64,000 nt of DNA from Olsenella profusa DSM 13989 (lineage in GTDB: Bacteria > Actinomycetota > Coriobacteriia > Coriobacteriales > Atopobiaceae): positions 186,001-250,000 of the forward strand of contig NZ_JAUSQK010000001.1 of assembly GCF_030811115.1 (NCBI RefSeq). The letters are read 5' to 3'. Each line of letters opens with the position of its first letter. The first letter of the stretch is position 1. A program made the position numbers and the translations under genes. Shown here piece by piece: positions 21,392 to 28,418 of this stretch. The notes beneath the pieces were generated by a model that was not told where the DNA came from, searched no databases, and was given only the letters and a program-made list of their open reading frames with translations.

Positions 21392-23049
21392 TACTCCCCG
21401 CGGAATGCCGAAACCAGCTCGTTAATCATCTTGTTCAGTTCGTCGGCATCAACGACATCACTCTTGCTCGGTCCATCCTGTATGGCCTGGGGGGTGCAGC
21501 TGTTGCAGCCAACGGAATAGCTGATACCGCTCGTGTCATGGCCCACGGGGACCTCGATTCCCACGTCACTGCCCGTGGTGGGTACAGCCGCGACATCGGC
21601 AGCCTCGGCATGGGCACAGCTGCCGCTCGTGCATCCATACTCGCCGACGAGCTCGGGATGCCACTTGGCAAAGGTCTCGTCCACCGCAGCAACCTGGTCG
21701 GGCTCGATGATGCCGTTGGCGACGCGCTTGACGTTGATGAGATGCTGGGGGCCAACATTCTCGGAGACGGAGCTGCCGCCCCAGGTGCCACATCCTAGCG
21801 TCAGCGCAACGTCGAGACCGGTGGAGAGGCCCGTGCCACCCTGGGTGCCACCCGTGTTGATGAGGATGCGGGAAGCCGGCTTGACAGAGAACTTGCGAAC
21901 GATCTCCTTGTCCTCGGTATGAATGTTCATCGTATGGCCGATGCCATTCTGGAGGAGGGTGATGGAGAGGTCGCAGGCCTCGTGCCAGTCAGCGACGGTG
22001 TAGAAGCCGAGGACGGTCGTGAGCTTCTCGTAGGAGAGAGGCCAATCGGGACCGACGCCATGCTGCTCGCCGATGAGGACCTTGGTGTCTGCGGGAACGC
22101 AGATGCCGGCGGCCTTGGCGATGCTCTGGGCATCGTGACCAACGAAGTTGGGGCTCATCGAGTGACCGTTGCGGAACAGGATCGAACAGACCTTCTTGCA
22201 CTCGTGCTCCGACATGAAGTAGCCACCCTGGGCCTTGAACTCGGCAACGACCTCATCGTGGTTCACAGTCTCGCAGATGACGCTCTGCTCGGAGGCGCAG
22301 ATGGTGCCGTTGTCAAAGGTCTTGGAGGCCATGATGCGACGAACGGCGTCATGGACGTTGGCGGAACGTTCGATGTACGAGGGCGAGTTGCCTGCGCCAA
22401 CGCCAAGGGCCGGCTTGCCGGAGCTGTAGGCGGCCTTGACCATGCCAGGACCACCGGTCGCGATAATCATCTTGACCTCGGGGGCGTGCATGAGCTCGTT
22501 GGTGGCCGCGATGGTCGCCATGCTCACGCCCTGGATGACGTTCTCGGGGGCGCCCGCCGCGACGGCGGCGTCGTTCATGAGCTTGATGGCCAGGTTGGTG
22601 CACTTGGCCGCCTTGGGGTGGGGCGAGAAGACGATGGCGTTGCGTGCCTTGAGGGCGATCATCGACTTGTAGAGGACCGTGGAGGTCGGATTGGTGGAGG
22701 GCACGATGCCCATCACGAGACCAACTGGCTCCGCAATGGCGATGACCTGCTTCTCCTCGTCGACATCGATGACACCGATGGTCTTGGCGTCCTTGATCTG
22801 CTCGTAGAGCAGGCCGGAAGCCATGTGATTCTTCAATATCTTGTCATGGACGTTGCCAAAGGTGGTCTCCTCGACAGCCATCTCAGCAAGCTGCCTGGCA
22901 TTCTTCTCGGCAACCTCGACCATGGCACGAAGGATGCGATCGATCTGCTCTGCGCTGTAGTTTGCGATCTGGTTGGCGGCAACCTGGCCCCTGCGCGCAA
23001 GGTTGCGCACGGCCTGGATGCTCTGGAGATCGTAATCGTATTCCTGCAT
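21391..23049 (-). CDS. CoA-acylating aldehyde dehydrogenase of the microcompartment
   Basis: Oxidises acetaldehyde to acetyl-CoA with NAD+ and CoA. The 552-residue enzyme has the catalytic Cys251 in NGTICASEQSV, glycine-rich ATGGPGMVK, PSTNPTST and the C-terminal family signature LTLGCGTWGGSSVSENVGP. A long C-terminal extension (about 465-552) contains two Cys clusters (YGCTSGSC and VGCNSC) and ends in an amphipathic helix (DELNKMINELVSAFRG) of the type that targets enzymes into microcompartments. This is the functional counterpart of the degenerate homologue at 30965. Confidence 0.93.
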   Translation of the reverse strand: MQEYDYDLQSIQAVRNLARRGQVAANQIANYSAEQIDRILRAMVEVAEKNARQLAEMAVEETTFGNVHDKILKNHMASGLLYEQIKDAKTIGVIDVDEEKQVIAIAEPVGLVMGIVPSTNPTSTVLYKSMIALKARNAIVFSPHPKAAKCTNLAIKLMNDAAVAAGAPENVIQGVSMATIAATNELMHAPEVKMIIATGGPGMVKAAYSSGKPALGVGAGNSPSYIERSANVHDAVRRIMASKTFDNGTICASEQSVICETVNHDEVVAEFKAQGGYFMSEHECKKVCSILFRNGHSMSPNFVGHDAQSIAKAAGICVPADTKVLIGEQHGVGPDWPLSYEKLTTVLGFYTVADWHEACDLSITLLQNGIGHTMNIHTEDKEIVRKFSVKPASRILINTGGTQGGTGLSTGLDVALTLGCGTWGGSSVSENVGPQHLINVKRVANGIIEPDQVAAVDETFAKWHPELVGEYGCTSGSCAHAEAADVAAVPTTGSDVGIEVPVGHDTSGISYSVGCNSCTPQAIQDGPSKSDVVDADELNKMINELVSAFRGE

Positions 23050-23092
23050 ATTGCCTCTTTTCGCTTAGCTCGTAAGGAATCTAGTCGCTTCG

Positions 23093-23704
23093 CTACTCGG
23101 CGCTGGGCAGGATGGACTCGACCATGCCGTCCGGGCGCGGGATGACGTGGACGCTCAGGAGCTCGCCCACGCGCTGGGCCGACGCCGCGCCGGCGTCGGT
23201 GGCGGCCTTGACGGCCCCCACGTCGCCGCGGACGAAGACGGTGACCAGGCCGCCGCCCACGCGCTCCTTGCCGACGAGGCGGACGTTGGCCGCCTTGACC
23301 ATCGCATCGGCCGCCTCGACGGCGCCGACCATGCCCTTGGTCTCGATCATTCCGAGTGCCTCAGTGACGTTTGCCACTGTGATAACCTCCTTGCTGCTGG
23401 GTGCGACCTCTGCAGGTCGAACCGCGGTCTTGGATGCGTCATGTGCAGATGCCTCTGCAGCGGATTCGCCCTTTGCCACCGGGACGGCAGAGACGCTGGG
23501 AGCAGGCTTTGTCGCACGGGCAGCAGAAGTTGTCGACTTCTTATGAGAGGTGGACATGCGGCCCGCACTCCCTCGCCCCGTCTCGCCCCTTGGATGATTC
23601 ACTGGGGTCTGGGCAGCCTCAGACGCCTTGCCCCTCCCACCAGAAGGACGAGAGGGCGGCATGACCTTGCCATCGCCCTCTTGTCCCGACTTCTTCGTGG
23701 CCAT
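23093..23704 (-). CDS. BMC-H shell protein fused to a basic, low-complexity N-terminus
   Basis: A 203-residue protein. Residues about 110-203 are identical to the two neighbouring BMC-H proteins ([15 protein letters not shown] ... [16 protein letters not shown]). Residues 1-109 are Lys/Arg/Ala/Ser/Pro-rich and predicted disordered. The start at 23704 follows the previous BMC stop by 5 bases; an internal Met (about residue 50, at 23557) is an alternative. The tail could tether cargo, nucleic acid or neighbouring shells. The DNA of the BMC part is a perfect repeat of the upstream copies. Confidence 0.85.
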   Translation of the reverse strand: MATKKSGQEGDGKVMPPSRPSGGRGKASEAAQTPVNHPRGETGRGSAGRMSTSHKKSTTSAARATKPAPSVSAVPVAKGESAAEASAHDASKTAVRPAEVAPSSKEVITVANVTEALGMIETKGMVGAVEAADAMVKAANVRLVGKERVGGGLVTVFVRGDVGAVKAATDAGAASAQRVGELLSVHVIPRPDGMVESILPSAE

Positions 23705-23708
23705 GTGC

Positions 23709-23996
23709 CTAGGCCTCGGCGCTGGGCAGGATGGACTCGACCATGCCGTCCGGGCGCGGGATGACGTGGACGCTCAGGAGCTCGCCCACGCGCTGGGCCG
23801 ACGCCGCGCCGGCGTCGGTGGCGGCCTTGACGGCCCCCACGTCGCCGCGGACGAAGACGGTGACCAGGCCGCCGCCCACGCGCTCCTTGCCGACGAGGCG
23901 GACGTTGGCCGCCTTGACCATCGCATCGGCCGCCTCGACGGCGCCGACCATGCCCTTGGTCTCGATCATTCCGAGTGCCTCAGTGACGTTTGCCAT
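23709..23996 (-). CDS. BMC-H shell protein (repeat copy 2)
   Basis: A canonical 95-residue hexameric shell protein ([49 protein letters not shown]), identical to copy 1 except for an extra C-terminal Ala. Its ribosome binding site, AAGGAGG, lies inside the repeated DNA. Confidence 0.95.
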   Translation of the reverse strand: MANVTEALGMIETKGMVGAVEAADAMVKAANVRLVGKERVGGGLVTVFVRGDVGAVKAATDAGAASAQRVGELLSVHVIPRPDGMVESILPSAEA

Positions 23997-24059
23997 GATG
24001 TTTCCTCCTTGGGTTCACGGGCACACCAGCCCGCATGACGCTGTGGGTTTGCACTATTC

Positions 24060-24344
24060 CTACTCGGCGCTGGGCAGGATGGACTCGACCATGCCGTCCG
24101 GGCGCGGGATGACGTGGACGCTCAGGAGCTCGCCCACGCGCTGGGCCGACGCCGCGCCGGCGTCGGTGGCGGCCTTGACGGCCCCCACGTCGCCGCGGAC
24201 GAAGACGGTGACCAGGCCGCCGCCCACGCGCTCCTTGCCGACGAGGCGGACGTTGGCCGCCTTGACCATCGCATCGGCCGCCTCGACGGCGCCGACCATG
24301 CCCTTGGTCTCGATCATTCCGAGTGCCTCAGTGACGTTTGCCAT
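24060..24344 (-). CDS. BMC-H shell protein (repeat copy 1)
   Basis: A 94-residue BMC-domain protein forming hexagonal facets, of the EutM/PduA type. First of three identical BMC copies; 42 bases after pduL. The leader with AAGGAGG is shared base for base with copy 2. Confidence 0.95.
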   Translation of the reverse strand: MANVTEALGMIETKGMVGAVEAADAMVKAANVRLVGKERVGGGLVTVFVRGDVGAVKAATDAGAASAQRVGELLSVHVIPRPDGMVESILPSAE

Positions 24345-24386
24345 GATGTTTCCTCCTTGGAATTGCTGTCTAACCCGCTACCTTGT

Positions 24387-25286
24387 CTACCTAACGACCC
24401 GAAGGGTAGAGCCACACTTGATGTGGAGCGCGTTCGCCTCCTCGGTGTCGATGTGACAGTCGAGGTTGCCGCTCTTGGTCACGCGAATGATCACGTTGTC
24501 GAGCTGACCGCCACGATCGCCCTCCACCTTGAGTGAGACGACCTCTCCGTCATAGAAGCCGCGCTCGGCCGCCTGGGCAGGGTTCATGTGAATGTGACGG
24601 GCGGCCACAATGACACCCTCCTCAAGGGTCACGGAACCCTTGGGACCAACGACGGTCACGCCAGGGGTTCCCTCAAGATGCCCAGAAAGGCGAACCGCCT
24701 GGGGAATACCAAGCCTAAAGGTGTCGCCAGCCAGAACCTCGATCTGAGTCTGGGAACGAACGGGTCCCAGCACGCGGACCCTCTCGATGACACCGTTGGG
24801 TCCCGCAAGAGTCACGCACTCCTGAGCGGCGAACTGACCGGGCTGGCTCAGGTCCTTCAGGGGTGTGAGCTGATAGCCCGTGCCAAACAGACGGTCCAGA
24901 TCGTGCTGAGACAGGTGGATGTGACGGCCAGAGATGCCAACCGGAACGACATCGGGGTCAATGGTCGAGTCCCTCTTACCAAGCAAGGGCTCGATGTCGT
25001 CCTGCGTCCAGATGCCCTTCGCGAAGGCGGCGGAGATAAGATGCTCGAGTTCGTCGGCAGAGAAGACTGGCTCTGCGTCCTTTGTATCATGCCGCCCGCA
25101 GCCCTCCTCCTGTGTGGCCTCATGCGCGGCATGGTCGTGCCGCCCGCTCTTGTCGAGAACGGCCACGCCATGCTCCTTTGCAACGTCGAGCGCCTGGGCC
25201 GTCACGATGGTGTTTTCATCAACATAGATGTCCTCATGCCCACGTGCGGCTGTCATAACGTCCTGCGAACTTATAAGTCTCTTCAT
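24387..25286 (-). CDS. pduL: PduL-type phosphotransacylase with extended N-terminus
   Basis: Converts acetyl-CoA and phosphate to acetyl phosphate, recycling CoA in the compartment. The C-terminal 200 residues carry two metal-binding motifs, GRHIHLSQ and ARHIHMN, with VLGPVRSQTQIEV between them. The 299-residue length exceeds classic PduL (about 210). The N-terminus (KRLISSQDVMTAARG ... ENTIVTAQALDVAKEHGV) resembles the leading domain of EutQ/EutT-type proteins and is joined by a His/Glu-rich linker. It may act in encapsulation (inference). Confidence 0.9.
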   Translation of the reverse strand: MKRLISSQDVMTAARGHEDIYVDENTIVTAQALDVAKEHGVAVLDKSGRHDHAAHEATQEEGCGRHDTKDAEPVFSADELEHLISAAFAKGIWTQDDIEPLLGKRDSTIDPDVVPVGISGRHIHLSQHDLDRLFGTGYQLTPLKDLSQPGQFAAQECVTLAGPNGVIERVRVLGPVRSQTQIEVLAGDTFRLGIPQAVRLSGHLEGTPGVTVVGPKGSVTLEEGVIVAARHIHMNPAQAAERGFYDGEVVSLKVEGDRGGQLDNVIIRVTKSGNLDCHIDTEEANALHIKCGSTLRVVR

Positions 25287-25300
25287 GTTGTCCTCCCTTC

Positions 25301-25570
25301 CTAAAGACTCACGTCTTCGTCAATGATTCCTACTATCACCGCGTCTACCGGGACGCTCCCCTGGAACTTGTCCCTCACGAACAGGTATGCGGAGGCACCC
25401 GTGGTGACGATGACCCTGTCTCCGACTCCCGCACTGATGGTATCGATGCAGATGAGCTGTTTGCCGGCCTCACCCCCCGTGATGGCCTCGACTTGCATGA
25501 GCTTCATGCCACTCAGCTCGTCGTACTTGCGCGTGGCCCAGATGGAGCCCAGGAGCTTACCGACAATCAT
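25301..25570 (-). CDS. EutN/CcmL-type pentameric vertex protein (BMC-P)
   Basis: An 89-residue OB-fold protein closing the vertices of the shell: MIVGKLLGSIWATRK, AGVGDRVIVTTGASAY and VDAVIVGIIDE are typical. It overlaps the preceding BMC gene by 14 bases. The only vertex protein visible in the operon. Confidence 0.95.
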   Translation of the reverse strand: MIVGKLLGSIWATRKYDELSGMKLMQVEAITGGEAGKQLICIDTISAGVGDRVIVTTGASAYLFVRDKFQGSVPVDAVIVGIIDEDVSL

Positions 25571-25862
25571 GGGCGTCGTCCTTTCCCTCGCGAATCCGCC
25601 TTAGGCACTCCATGACCTCGGCGGTCTCCCCCGCGATGGCGAGCATCACCATGTTCTGCGGGCAGGATCCACGTACGTCAGTGACGATCACGCCGGCCGT
25701 CTTCTCGGCGATGTCGCTTGCGACGACCATCTCGATCAACTTGCCCTGGACAAGTCCCACGGCAGCAGGTCTGAAGTCCTCTGGCCACCGGACTCCGCTC
25801 CTCTGGCGAATGATCTGCATGGTGCCGGGCGCCGGTGCCTTGATGACGCTGATATCGATCAT
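25557..25862 (-). CDS. GrpU-like BMC-domain protein
   Basis: A 101-residue protein. Its central part follows the BMC pattern (VASDIAEKTAGVIVTDVRG ... NMVMLAIAGETAEVMECL). In the pore-loop position it has GSCPQN, with a Cys where GrpU-type shell proteins of glycyl-radical compartments are reported to hold an iron-sulphur cluster. The N-terminus is ISVIKAPAPGTMQ. ATG overlaps the stop of the EutJ-like gene (ATGA). The BMC fold is moderately sure; the cluster is inference. Confidence 0.7.
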   Translation of the reverse strand: MIDISVIKAPAPGTMQIIRQRSGVRWPEDFRPAAVGLVQGKLIEMVVASDIAEKTAGVIVTDVRGSCPQNMVMLAIAGETAEVMECLRRIREGKDDAHDCR

Positions 25863-26704
25863 GGGTGCGGCCCCCTTGCCTCACGCACGCAGCCCAATGC
25901 GATGCCTAGGGGCGTGACGAACGACGGGTGGTTGGGCTTGCGGACATCAATGCCAAGCTCGCGTTGTATCCTGTCCTCGATGCCGTTCAGCTCTGCCGTG
26001 CCGCCCACAAGGATGACCTCGTCCACGCCGTAGCCCTCGCAGGCACGCTGGATGATCGACATCACCTTGTCGATGGTGGGCGAGACGATGGGAAGGATCT
26101 CCTTGTGATGCTCGGGATCCCGCTTATAGAGTTCCGCATCGCCAAAACTCATCCCTTTTGCGCCGGCAAGCACAAGCGAGAAGTGTGTACCACCGGTAGA
26201 CTCGTCGACGCACTTGATGGCCCTGCCATCCTTGAAGACGGAGACACCCGTCGTACCACCACCGATGTCGACGACCGCTCCGTTGTCCGTGCCGATGAGC
26301 AGGTTGGCAGCTGTAGGCTCATCAAACACCGCGGTGCAGGTAAGACCTGTGCTCTCTGCGACGTTGCGCACCGCACCACCATCGAGCGCCTCCGTCTCTG
26401 GCGGGATCGCCACCGCACATCGGTCAAGCTCCACGCCTAGCTCCGACTCGATCCGCGCCTTGAGGGATGCGGCGATATCGCAGGCACCGATGTAGTTAAC
26501 GACCATGCCATCCCTGACGACGTCTGCGAACTGGTACTTGCAGTCAATGGGGTTGCCGCTCTCGTCCAACACGACCAGGACGATGAAGGCGGTGCCAAGG
26601 TCGAGTCCGCAATAGAGCGGCTGGCCCTCCTTGACCTTCTTGGGATGGTCGACGCAGTCCACAAGCTCTTGGAGCCTCTGGTTTGTCAGCTCGAAGTCGA
26701 CCAT
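25859..26704 (-). CDS. EutJ-like Hsp70-family chaperone
   Basis: A 281-residue actin/Hsp70-fold ATPase homologous to EutJ. Phosphate-1 loop YCGLDLGTAFIVLVVLD, IPPETEAL, phosphate-2 VVDIGGGTTGVSVF and adenosine region VILVGGTAELNG are visible. It lacks a substrate-binding domain, as do EutJ proteins. A likely role is folding or reactivation of encapsulated enzymes. AGGAGGTG precedes the ATG. Confidence 0.92.
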   Translation of the reverse strand: MVDFELTNQRLQELVDCVDHPKKVKEGQPLYCGLDLGTAFIVLVVLDESGNPIDCKYQFADVVRDGMVVNYIGACDIAASLKARIESELGVELDRCAVAIPPETEALDGGAVRNVAESTGLTCTAVFDEPTAANLLIGTDNGAVVDIGGGTTGVSVFKDGRAIKCVDESTGGTHFSLVLAGAKGMSFGDAELYKRDPEHHKEILPIVSPTIDKVMSIIQRACEGYGVDEVILVGGTAELNGIEDRIQRELGIDVRKPNHPSFVTPLGIALGCVREARGPHP

Positions 26705-26707
26705 CCG

Positions 26708-27331
26708 TTACACCTCCTCTTCCGCACGAGAAATGGCCCCTTCTATCAACTTGCAGGCAAACGTCGCCTCGGCGATCCATGCCCTGACGCACTCGGACTC
26801 GTCTGGACCCAACGTGGTCTGGAGATGCCCCCAGGCGTGTGCGCAACGCCTGATCTCCGCATGGACGCACGCCATATCGAAGAAGATGGGGCATATCGTC
26901 GCCTCAAGCGCTGGGGCTGGGGTGGGGCCAGGCGAGCCCTCGCCTGCTCCCGACCCCGTTGCGTCCTTGGGCAACTCGCCGAGCATGTGTGCTGACTGCC
27001 AGCTGCAGCCAAGCTCGTCGGCCCGATGTGCGAACGCGTTGTCGACGCCGAGCGCCCCGCGAGCAAGCCGCCTCAAGCGGGTACCAAGGAGATTGACGTC
27101 GTGCACGAGTCCATCAAGGGAGTCGACAGTGGTCTGGGGCGCACGACAGAAGACCTGGTGACCTAGGGCATTCGGCGACGGTTCGTCCTTGCCGCCCTCG
27201 AAGCTCACCCTGAAGTCAATCAGGAACTGGCGGGCGCTCGGCGTAAGACGGGTGTCCGGGGAAAGCCTGTAGGAGCTGAAGGGCTCACGCCCATAGGCTG
27301 CACGCAGCTCGTCCTCGGTAACGTAGCGCAT
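26708..27331 (-). CDS. EutT-like protein of the cut operon
   Basis: A 207-residue protein starting at the ATG behind GAGGAGGG (27331), not at the upstream GTG. Residues 1-45 (TEDELRAAYGRE ... DTRLTPSARQFLIDFRV) resemble the N-terminus of EutT/EutQ proteins; the remainder is helical with scattered Cys (CPIFFDMACVH). EutT proteins are cobalamin adenosyltransferases, but the CutC reaction needs no B12, so the activity here is uncertain. It lies between cutD and the EutJ-like gene. Confidence 0.65.
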   Translation of the reverse strand: MRYVTEDELRAAYGREPFSSYRLSPDTRLTPSARQFLIDFRVSFEGGKDEPSPNALGHQVFCRAPQTTVDSLDGLVHDVNLLGTRLRRLARGALGVDNAFAHRADELGCSWQSAHMLGELPKDATGSGAGEGSPGPTPAPALEATICPIFFDMACVHAEIRRCAHAWGHLQTTLGPDESECVRAWIAEATFACKLIEGAISRAEEEV

Positions 27332-27389
27332 GACACCCTCCTCTCTGTCTTTCTCGTCTCTCCACATGTCAAACGATCTCCCAGGCCTC

Positions 27390-28343
27390 TCAGTGCTTCA
27401 CAAGGCGTACCTTGAAGTCCGCCGCCTCGATCCACCCTTCCAGGCGGTCCAGGTCACCATCGCTCAGCGAGGGATCGCCCTCTATCTCGTAGTCGCGACC
27501 AAGCGATGCGTACTTTCCGACCCCAAGCTTGTGATAGGGCAATAGATCGACGCCGTCGAAGTTCTTCTGGTACCGGTACGGCTTGAAGAAGGCGATCACC
27601 GCATCGATCTCTTCCTTCGAGTCGTTCACCCCCTTGAGCAGGGGCATGCGCACGCGGACGTTGAACCCGTTCTCCAGGAGCGTCTGGACATTAGCGAGGA
27701 TCAGCTCGTTGTTCACACCCGTCCAGTACTTATGCCTGACGGGATCCATCTGCTTGATGTCGAACAGGAACAGGTCGACGTACTGTGCGATTCTCAAGAT
27801 CGTGGGCATGGGAGCATATCCGCAGGTCTCGATTGCGGTGTGATGGCCACGTGTCTTCGAGGCCATGAGGATGGAGAGGGTTGCCTCCGGTTGGGCGAGC
27901 ACTTCTCCACCAGAGAGAGTGATGCCGCCGCCAGACATGCGGTAGAAGTCGACATCCTCGTCGAGGAAGTCCATGATGTCATCGATCGAGCGGTCGTCGC
28001 CCATGATCTCAAGGGCATGGTACATGCAGGCCTTCTCACACGCACGACAACCGATGCACTGGACGCTGCGGTCGACCTCATGAACGCCATCGGCCATTCT
28101 GTGGACGCCGACCGGACAGGCTGCGGCACAGGCACCGCAGCTGACGCAGTTCGCACGCTTGAACATGACCTCATGCCCACGCTGCTGGCTCTCCGGGTTG
28201 GAGCACCACTTGCAACGTAGGGGGCAACCCTTGAGGAAGGCCATGGAGCGCACGCCCGGGCCGTCGTACATGTTGTACTTCTGGAGGTTGAAGACGCGTA
28301 CCGTACGCTCGACGCTGCCTTGCTCGTGGTCCGTCATCGTCAC
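27390..28343 (-). CDS. cutD: Choline TMA-lyase activating enzyme (radical SAM)
   Basis: Installs the glycyl radical on CutC using S-adenosylmethionine. The 317-residue protein has the radical-SAM CX3CX2C motif (GCPLRCKWC, Cys40/44/47), a ferredoxin-like insert with two 4Fe-4S motifs (CVSCGACAAACPVG and CIGCRACEKACM), and GGGITLSGGEVLAQ. Standard for glycyl-radical activases. Directly downstream of cutC, 75 bases apart. Confidence 0.95.
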   Translation of the reverse strand: MTMTDHEQGSVERTVRVFNLQKYNMYDGPGVRSMAFLKGCPLRCKWCSNPESQQRGHEVMFKRANCVSCGACAAACPVGVHRMADGVHEVDRSVQCIGCRACEKACMYHALEIMGDDRSIDDIMDFLDEDVDFYRMSGGGITLSGGEVLAQPEATLSILMASKTRGHHTAIETCGYAPMPTILRIAQYVDLFLFDIKQMDPVRHKYWTGVNNELILANVQTLLENGFNVRVRMPLLKGVNDSKEEIDAVIAFFKPYRYQKNFDGVDLLPYHKLGVGKYASLGRDYEIEGDPSLSDGDLDRLEGWIEAADFKVRLVKH

Positions 28344-28418
28344 TCACTCCTTTCGTACGGCATGTCGCGGGAAGCTGACTCGGTGACCTTCCCAGTGGTT
28401 GGCTGACCCATATGACTG

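Larger units (their letters stand above)
23096..24360 (-). repeat. Three perfect tandem copies of a BMC-H gene
   Basis: Copies lie at 24063-24360, 23715-24012 and 23096-23376. The first two are identical over 298 bases, covering the ribosome binding site and coding region. The third is identical over 281 bases of coding region but joins a different 5' part. I compared them base by base and found no differences, so they are recent duplications or kept identical by gene conversion. Confidence 0.93.

Noticed and set aside
21919-23145. 408-codon plus-strand frame over the ALDH gene
   Set aside because: Mirror of the minus-strand ALDH; no recognisable domain.
23096-24360. CRISPR or phage repeat interpretation of the triplicated segment
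   Set aside because: Each unit is a full BMC-H gene with ribosome site.
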